DNA of 10,707 nt from an uncultured Ruminococcus sp. (GTDB lineage: Bacteria > Bacillota > Clostridia > Oscillospirales > Ruminococcaceae), in NCBI GenBank assembly GCA_947177935.1, contig CAMWWG010000018.1, positions 1-10,707 on the forward strand, written 5' to 3'. The notes beneath the pieces are model-generated. The model made no database searches and was not told the origin of the DNA. It saw only the letters and a list, made by a program, of their open reading frames with translations. Numbering within the stretch: the first letter of the stretch is position 1; every line of letters begins with the position of its first letter. The translations under genes were made by a program, and so were the position numbers. Positions 6,601 through 10,707 of the stretch are shown piece after piece.

Positions 6601-7758
6601 TTAAGATTCTGTCTCAATTCCAAATCTCTCGCACAGCTCCCGCAGTCCGTCACAGTAGCCTGTGGCTTCTGCCTGGAGTTTCCAACTGTTCCGGTGACGA
6701 TATAATTCCACGGCAACAACCGTACGCTCCGCCTGCAAATGGGAAAGATCCATGTAAGCAATCTGCGTGTTCCCCTGGAACACCTGTAAAACAGGTTCTT
6801 CCATCTGCGAAAAATTAAATGCCGGATTATTTCCATAAGCCGAAAAACAAACCGCAATTTTCTGAATTCCCGGATCAGTCTTGTTCAGAAAGAAACCACA
6901 TTCCGGATAATGTTCCTGTTCCATCACACGAACGCTTCCGTCACGGGAACAAGCATTCCCGAAAAAGACCAGATCTTCGTCCTGCCGTTCTTTCTCCCGA
7001 AGCAGAAACACATAAACATCCAGTTCCATGCGCTGTTTCAGTTTTCTGTACAAGAACCGGATGCGGATTTCATTGCGGACATAGGGCGTCAGATCCATTC
7101 TTGCACCTGGACGGAGAGAATCGCCCTCTTTCTGATTAAAATCATAATTTAAATTATCATTCAAATCCTGATTTATTTCATAATTCCGGGAGAAATCCGA
7201 ATTTTCAGAATCCTCAGAATTTCGGTTCTGCAAATAAAATCCCATTGGCTGTGCATCCGTGAAATGCAGATATTTACAGAATTTCAGCCGCAATACCGGG
7301 AATTTACAAAGCATTCTCTCAATTTCAGATTTTGTTCCGGAAAAGATGACAGCAAAATTTTCCCATTGCAGAATTTCCAGAAGATATTCCAGAATATCAT
7401 CCGGCATCAGGTCAACGTGATCCAGCATCCAGACATTGCCAAGGATTTTTTGCGCCCGTGCCTGGATAGTCTGTGCTGTGAGGAGCGCCGCATTTTCAGC
7501 AACTAGTCTGCCTCCGGTAAGCAGTCCCAAAGAATGGTAACTTTTAGCGACAATCCGCCCCGTTTCCGTCTTGCCAGTCCCGGATTCTCCCATGAAAACA
7601 AGATGCAATGGCACGGAAACAGCCGACAGTCCTTGTGATATTTCATTCTGACAGACGCATAGCATCTGTATCCATGCACAAATATCCGATTTGACTTCTG
7701 CAAGTCCTTGCAAGCAATTGAGTTTCTGCTCCAATTCTGTCAATAACTCATCCCGCAC
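6601..7758 (-). CDS. Fusion of a degenerate AAA+ ATPase (CbxX/SpoVK-like) with a C-terminal TerD-like domain
   Basis: A 385-residue two-domain protein. Residues about 15-165 resemble the CbxX/SpoVK AAA+ group: Walker A G57-ESGTG-K63-T64, a Walker B-like strand 'NVWMLDHVD' (108-116) where the usual D-E pair is D113-H114, 'AVIFSGTKSEIERML' in the sensor-1 region, and 'FPVLRLKF' in place of the usual 'NPGLRSRF' arginine box. No lid helical bundle follows. Residues about 176-215 form an Asn/Asp/Ser-rich linker. From about 220 to the end a TerD fold is recognisable ('EDLVFFGNA', 'GIQKIAVCFSAY', 'VVAVELYRHRNSWKLQAEATGY'), but the acidic loops that bind calcium in TerD ([13 protein letters not shown]) are gone. 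The start is GTG with GGGAGG 7 nt upstream. It is last in the ter cluster, 113 bp after the 203-residue TerD gene, before the terminator. I infer a regulatory or scaffold role. Confidence 0.8.
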   Translation of the reverse strand: MRDELLTELEQKLNCLQGLAEVKSDICAWIQMLCVCQNEISQGLSAVSVPLHLVFMGESGTGKTETGRIVAKSYHSLGLLTGGRLVAENAALLTAQTIQARAQKILGNVWMLDHVDLMPDDILEYLLEILQWENFAVIFSGTKSEIERMLCKFPVLRLKFCKYLHFTDAQPMGFYLQNRNSEDSENSDFSRNYEINQDLNDNLNYDFNQKEGDSLRPGARMDLTPYVRNEIRIRFLYRKLKQRMELDVYVFLLREKERQDEDLVFFGNACSRDGSVRVMEQEHYPECGFFLNKTDPGIQKIAVCFSAYGNNPAFNFSQMEEPVLQVFQGNTQIAYMDLSHLQAERTVVAVELYRHRNSWKLQAEATGYCDGLRELCERFGIETES

Positions 7759-7808
7759 GGCAAATCCTCCCTTGCCTAAAAATTCAGATCCGGAAAACCA
7801 GGATCACA

Positions 7809-7847
7809 GGAAAAGGGAATCCTGAACCGAAGATTCCCCTGTTTTCC
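7809..7847. repeat. Long imperfect stem-loop between the TerD gene and the AAA/TerD fusion gene
   Basis: GGAAAA-GGGAATC (7809-7821) pairs with GATTCCC-CTG-TTTTCC (7832-7847), 13 pairs with a 3-nt bulge and a 10-nt loop. No clean T run follows on the minus strand, so it may be an mRNA stabiliser, processing site or leaky terminator lowering expression of the fusion gene. Seen directly; role inferred. Confidence 0.5.
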
Positions 7848-7871
7848 GATAATTTCTAAAATATTTTTATC

Positions 7872-8483
7872 TTAACTGAAACGCCTTGCCAGGGATTTGA
7901 TGTCCAGATCAGATGTCCCTTGTCCGATGGCATTGAACTTCCATTCACCATTATGACGATAAATTTCTCCGAATACCATTGCCGTCATGCCCTGATAGTC
8001 ATCCGAAAGCGAATAACGGCATAACTCCTGGTTCGTGTCAGTGTCAATAATTCGGATGAACGCATTGCGGATCATGCCGAAATTTTGCCCACGCTCCTGC
8101 GCCTGATAAATATTCACCACAAAGACAATTTTATCATACTGCACTGGGAGTGCCTCCAGATTCACAGCAATCTGCTCGTCATCGCCCTCGCCTTCGCCTG
8201 TCAGATTGTCGCCCATATGTTCCACAGCATGTGTTTCATGAATCAAATGCCCGAAATAAATAATATCTTTATTAGAATTTAGTCTCCCGTTCACGCAAAC
8301 AAATGCCGAAGCATCACAATCAATTGCGTTCTGTTTCGGACTGCCGAAAAGAGCGCTGAACAGTCCGCCGGATTTCTGCGCCGGCGCTTCATCCCATCCA
8401 AGCCCGACCATTACACGGCGGAGCGTTCCGCCGCCGGATTTTCGGAGTTCGACTTTTTGACCTTTTTGTAAATTCACTGACAT
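7872..8483 (-). CDS. TerD family protein, divergent form with Gly/Phe insertion
   Basis: A 203-residue TerD-fold protein starting MSVNLQKGQKVELRKSGGG. It keeps the calcium-site motifs D55-C-D57-A-S and '[13 protein letters not shown]' (91-103), and the C-terminal '[18 protein letters not shown]'. It differs from the neighbouring 192-residue TerD proteins by an insertion after 'GLGWDEA' (residues 34-53) containing 'GGLFSALFGSPKQ', a short amphipathic stretch that could touch a membrane or partner, and by a different C-terminus ending LARRFS. TerD proteins are cytosolic calcium-binding proteins linked to tellurite, phage and oxidative stress tolerance; the exact action is not settled. Translation starts at an ATG with a modest purine site (AAGTGAG, about 11 nt away). 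It follows the TerA-like gene by 33 bp and is surely co-transcribed with it. Confidence 0.9.
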   Translation of the reverse strand: MSVNLQKGQKVELRKSGGGTLRRVMVGLGWDEAPAQKSGGLFSALFGSPKQNAIDCDASAFVCVNGRLNSNKDIIYFGHLIHETHAVEHMGDNLTGEGEGDDEQIAVNLEALPVQYDKIVFVVNIYQAQERGQNFGMIRNAFIRIIDTDTNQELCRYSLSDDYQGMTAMVFGEIYRHNGEWKFNAIGQGTSDLDIKSLARRFS

Positions 8484-8516
8484 AGTATTCTACTCACTTT
8501 CTTGATTCATCCGGAT

Positions 8517-9116
8517 TTATTTCCTGCCTGCCGTCCATCGCATTCCCCATCCGAATGCCCTGTCCATCGGTTCATGTCCGTCAAAGAACCGGATCAGTTT
8601 TTCTACCGTGAATGTCTGGTTATTCTGGTTTTCCAGCATCGCAATGGCACACATTTTCTGATTTGAGCTGTATTCATCCATCCGGACAATCAGATCCTGA
8701 CTGCCGGGGCATCGCAGTGTGACAATGCCGTCTGCACTTTTCCAATTGGCAACGCCCTCATAAATGAACGTATATATCAGAATTTTTTTAATTTCAGCAA
8801 TTTTTCCGCCGTTGACACGCAGATTTTCGCCGTTCGCAGCCGCTCCGCTCCGATCATCGCCGTCCAATGCAATATATGGCGCAGCATCCAGATTCCCGAA
8901 TGCATTGCCTAATGCCTGCACACAGCCTTTCCGACCGTTTTTCAATTCATACAGGCATCCAAGATCCAGATCAATCGAATTCTGTCCCAGAGAAATCCCC
9001 AAAAATTTCTTTTCCGGCGGCTGACTCCAATTAAGATTGATAAGAATCTCTCCCAGCGCCCTGCCGGATTGTTTTTCAAGGCTGACTTTCTGTCCTTTTC
9101 TTAACTCAACTGCGAT
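8517..9116 (-). CDS. TerA-like protein of the TerD superfamily with apparent ATC start codon
   Basis: The conserved reading frame gives 199 residues: after the initiator come AVELRKGQKVSLEK, then 'EILINLNW' (23-30), 'SIDLDLGCLYEL', 'PYIALDGDDRSG', 'LIYTFIYEGVANW', 'DGIVTLRCPG', 'MCAIAMLEN' and 'AFGWGMRW', the pattern of TerA proteins. The N-terminal KGQKV block aligns with every other TerD gene in the cluster, so translation should begin just before it, yet no ATG, GTG or TTG is present there. The codon at the methionine position is ATC (9114-9116), preceded by ATA, and a TGA lies a few codons further upstream. The next usable codon is TTG at 9002, which would delete 38 conserved residues. 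The ATC overlaps the TAA of the upstream terD (TAATC), one base from a classic TAATG coupling site. Either initiation is non-canonical and coupled, or the base is a mutation or sequence error. Confidence 0.82.
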   Translation of the reverse strand: MAVELRKGQKVSLEKQSGRALGEILINLNWSQPPEKKFLGISLGQNSIDLDLGCLYELKNGRKGCVQALGNAFGNLDAAPYIALDGDDRSGAAANGENLRVNGGKIAEIKKILIYTFIYEGVANWKSADGIVTLRCPGSQDLIVRMDEYSSNQKMCAIAMLENQNNQTFTVEKLIRFFDGHEPMDRAFGWGMRWTAGRK

Positions 9117-9694
9117 TATACATTCACACCATAGTCACGGCATAAGGCCGCAAGTCCGCCAGAGTAACCGCTTCCGATCGCATTGAACTTCCATTCACCG
9201 TTATGACGATATAATTCGGCAACGACAACAGCTGTTTCGATTGAAAAATCTTCTCCGAGATCAAAATGAATCAGTTCTTCATAAGTTTCCTGATTGACTA
9301 CCCGGATATAGGCATTGCTGACCTGTCCGAAGTTTTGATTTCTCACATCTGCGTCATAAATTGTTACCGTGAATGCAATTTTTTCGATATTTGCCGGAAC
9401 TCGGGAAAGATCCACTTTGATAACTTCATCATCTCCCTCGCCCTCACCTGTCAAATTATCCCCGGTATGAATCACGGACTCTGATACGTGTTTCAGATTG
9501 CCATAAAATACAAAGTCCGCATCGGATATGACTTTGCCATTTGCGCCTGCCAGGAATGCGGAAGCGTCCAGGTCGAAAGCCGCTCCGCCGTCGTATTTAT
9601 TCACATCCCAACCCAGACCGACTAATAATTTGGACAGACCGGGATTGCCCTTTGTAAGATTCACTTTCTGACCTTTTGCCAGATTGACTGCCAT
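9116..9694 (-). CDS. terD: TerD family calcium-binding stress protein (paralogue 2)
   Basis: A 192-residue full-length TerD protein. Calcium-site motifs D41-L-D43-A-S45 and '[13 protein letters not shown]' (78-90) are intact, as are 'DFVFYGN' (60-66), '[17 protein letters not shown]', '[16 protein letters not shown]' and the C-terminal '[23 protein letters not shown]'. Such proteins bind calcium in the cytosol and act with membrane TerC-type proteins in stress and tellurite tolerance; none of those partners is visible in this window. By eye it is about 84% identical to the neighbouring 192-residue protein encoded at 9748-10326, most strongly in the last 55 residues. The ribosome binding site GTGAGG is about 9 nt before the ATG. 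Its TAA overlaps the putative start of the TerA-like gene. Confidence 0.94.
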   Translation of the reverse strand: MAVNLAKGQKVNLTKGNPGLSKLLVGLGWDVNKYDGGAAFDLDASAFLAGANGKVISDADFVFYGNLKHVSESVIHTGDNLTGEGEGDDEVIKVDLSRVPANIEKIAFTVTIYDADVRNQNFGQVSNAYIRVVNQETYEELIHFDLGEDFSIETAVVVAELYRHNGEWKFNAIGSGYSGGLAALCRDYGVNV

Positions 9695-9747
9695 AGAAAA
9701 ATCCTCACTTTCAAATGGATTGAAATAATTTTAAATTAATTTATAAC

Positions 9748-10326
9748 TTATACATTTACGCCGTAATCCCGGCACAATGCTGCTAATCCGCCGGAATAGC
9801 CACTGCCAATTGCATTAAATTTCCATTCACCGTTATAGCGATACAATTCCGCAACGACAACAGCCGTCTCAATCGAGAAATCCTCTCCCAGATCAAAATG
9901 GATTAATTCCTCACCGTTTGCCTGATTCACTACACGGATGTAGGAATTATTCACCTGTCCGAAATTCTGATTTCTCTCGTCAGCCTCATAAATCGTCACT
10001 GTGAATGCAATCCGGGAAATATTTGCCGGAACTCTGGAAAGATCCACCTGAATGACTTCATCATCGCCGTCACCCTCGCCAGTGAGATTGTCTCCGGCAT
10101 GGACCACAGAACCGGATGTGTGTTCTTTATTGCCGTAAAACACGAAATCCCCGTCAGAAAGCACTTTTCCATTCTCGCCGAGCATGAAGACTGAGGCATC
10201 CAGATCAAATGCAAAACCACCATCATACTTGTTGACATCCCAGCCGAGTCCGACCATGATCTTGGTCAATCCGGGATTGCCTTTTGTGAGATCCACTTTC
10301 TGCCCTTTGGATAAATTAACTGCCAT
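9748..10326 (-). CDS. terD: TerD family calcium-binding stress protein (paralogue 1)
   Basis: A 192-residue TerD protein, a tandem paralogue of the gene at 9116-9694. Motifs D41-L-D43-A-S45 and '[13 protein letters not shown]' (78-90) are intact; one Glu of the loop is Asp compared with its neighbour. The C-terminal '[23 protein letters not shown]' has Tyr where the other cluster members have His. The start is an ATG with a strong AGGAGG 9 nt upstream. It lies 42 bp after the truncated TerD gene and 53 bp before paralogue 2, with no promoter visible in either gap, so all are expected on one transcript starting beyond the right edge. A role in calcium-linked envelope or metal stress is family knowledge. 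Confidence 0.94.
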   Translation of the reverse strand: MAVNLSKGQKVDLTKGNPGLTKIMVGLGWDVNKYDGGFAFDLDASVFMLGENGKVLSDGDFVFYGNKEHTSGSVVHAGDNLTGEGDGDDEVIQVDLSRVPANISRIAFTVTIYEADERNQNFGQVNNSYIRVVNQANGEELIHFDLGEDFSIETAVVVAELYRYNGEWKFNAIGSGYSGGLAALCRDYGVNV

Positions 10327-10368
10327 TGTAAAAAACCTCCTGTGAAAATTTTTTAAAAATTCAATAAA

Positions 10369-10707
10369 TTACACATTAACGCCGAAATTCAAGCCGAGTG
10401 CTCGCAATCCACCAGAAAAGCCACTGCCAATTGCATTGAATTTCCACTCACCGTTATGCCGGTATAATTCTCCGACAACAACGGCAGTTTCCACGGAGAA
10501 ATCTTCACCAAGATCAAACCGGATCAGCTCCCGGTTATTCGTTTCATCCAACACATGAATGTACGCATTGCTGACCTGTCCGAAATTCTGATTTCTCTGT
10601 TCAGCCTCATAGATCGTCACCGTGAAATCAATGAGTGAGATATTCGCCGGGACATTTGACAAATCAATTTTAAGGATTTCATCATCACCATCATTGCCGC
10701 CTGGCAG
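10369..10707 (-). CDS. TerD family protein, C-terminal part (5' truncated by window edge)
   Basis: The frame is open to the right window edge and gives 112 C-terminal residues of a third TerD paralogue: '[34 protein letters not shown]', '[41 protein letters not shown]' in part, ending LGLNFGVNV. The acidic loop differs from its neighbours: where they have [11 protein letters not shown] the visible residues are [10 protein letters not shown], so the calcium site may be altered. The N-terminus and the DLDAS motif lie outside the window. The TTG codon at 10662 is not the start, since the family sequence continues upstream. It is the most upstream visible gene of the cluster. Confidence 0.9.
   Translation of the reverse strand: MPGGNDGDDEILKIDLSNVPANISLIDFTVTIYEAEQRNQNFGQVSNAYIHVLDETNNRELIRFDLGEDFSVETAVVVGELYRHNGEWKFNAIGSGFSGGLRALGLNFGVNV

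Noticed and set aside
6417..6857. A 146-codon open frame on the - strand
   Set aside because: It overlaps the AAA/TerD gene in another frame and runs through its terminator and the DUF2079 promoter.
9709..9725. TTTCAA/TTGAAA inverted repeat between the two terD paralogues
   Set aside because: Only six AT-rich pairs; too weak to call a terminator or operator.
1..10707. tRNA, rRNA, CRISPR, insertion sequence or prophage signals
   Set aside because: No cloverleaf, regularly spaced repeats, transposase, integrase or terminal inverted repeats were seen on either strand.
1..10707. Frequent CCGGA/TCCGG words across the window
   Set aside because: They occur mainly as Pro-Glu, Pro-Asp, Ser-Gly and Arg codon pairs in coding regions on both strands, so codon preference explains them without a special motif.

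Overview
The window looks like a chromosomal segment of a Clostridia-class Firmicute, probably a Ruminococcus-like gut Oscillospiraceae member. I infer this from moderately AT-rich DNA, AGGAGG-type ribosome binding sites, textbook sigma-A promoters (TTGxxx-17-TATAAT), U-tract terminators, a DUF1292 protein, a ThrH-type phosphatase and a clostridial-style TerD cluster. The species assignment is an inference from gene content only.

Layout. Left part, + strand: the 3' end of a peptide ABC transporter substrate-binding protein (3-587); an AT-rich inverted repeat and promoter (669-723) leading into a small acidic DUF1292 protein (810-1124); a structured non-coding RNA of about 205 nt that I read as 6S RNA (about 1134-1342), ending in its own terminator; a second terminator-like hairpin (1355-1400); and a membrane protein of the DUF1624/HGSNAT acyltransferase family (1424-2194). 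That gene converges on, and overlaps by 4 bp, the last gene of a minus-strand operon.

Middle part, - strand: a promoter at 4389-4417 drives thrH (HAD phosphatase), then a zinc-type macrodomain ADP-ribosyl hydrolase, then thymidylate kinase (4335 down to 2191). To its right is a large DUF2079 membrane protein (4436-6382) with a perfect-consensus extended -10 promoter at 6460-6488.

Right part, - strand: a tellurite-resistance-type (Ter) stress cluster running right to left from beyond the window edge: a 5'-truncated terD, two close terD paralogues, a TerA-like gene, a divergent TerD with a glycine/phenylalanine-rich insertion, and finally a fusion of a degenerate AAA+ ATPase with a TerD-like domain. 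A strong terminator at 6562-6588 closes the cluster. All TerD-type proteins are expected to be cytosolic calcium-binding proteins acting in a membrane-associated stress complex. The fusion protein may be a regulatory or scaffolding member, because both its ATPase and its calcium sites look eroded.

Most worth a second look: the AAA+/TerD fusion, the TerA-like gene whose conserved reading frame can only start at an ATC (or ATA) codon overlapping the upstream stop, the candidate 6S RNA, and the hairpin that masks the DUF1292 ribosome binding site. No tRNA, rRNA, CRISPR array, insertion sequence or integrase was seen.
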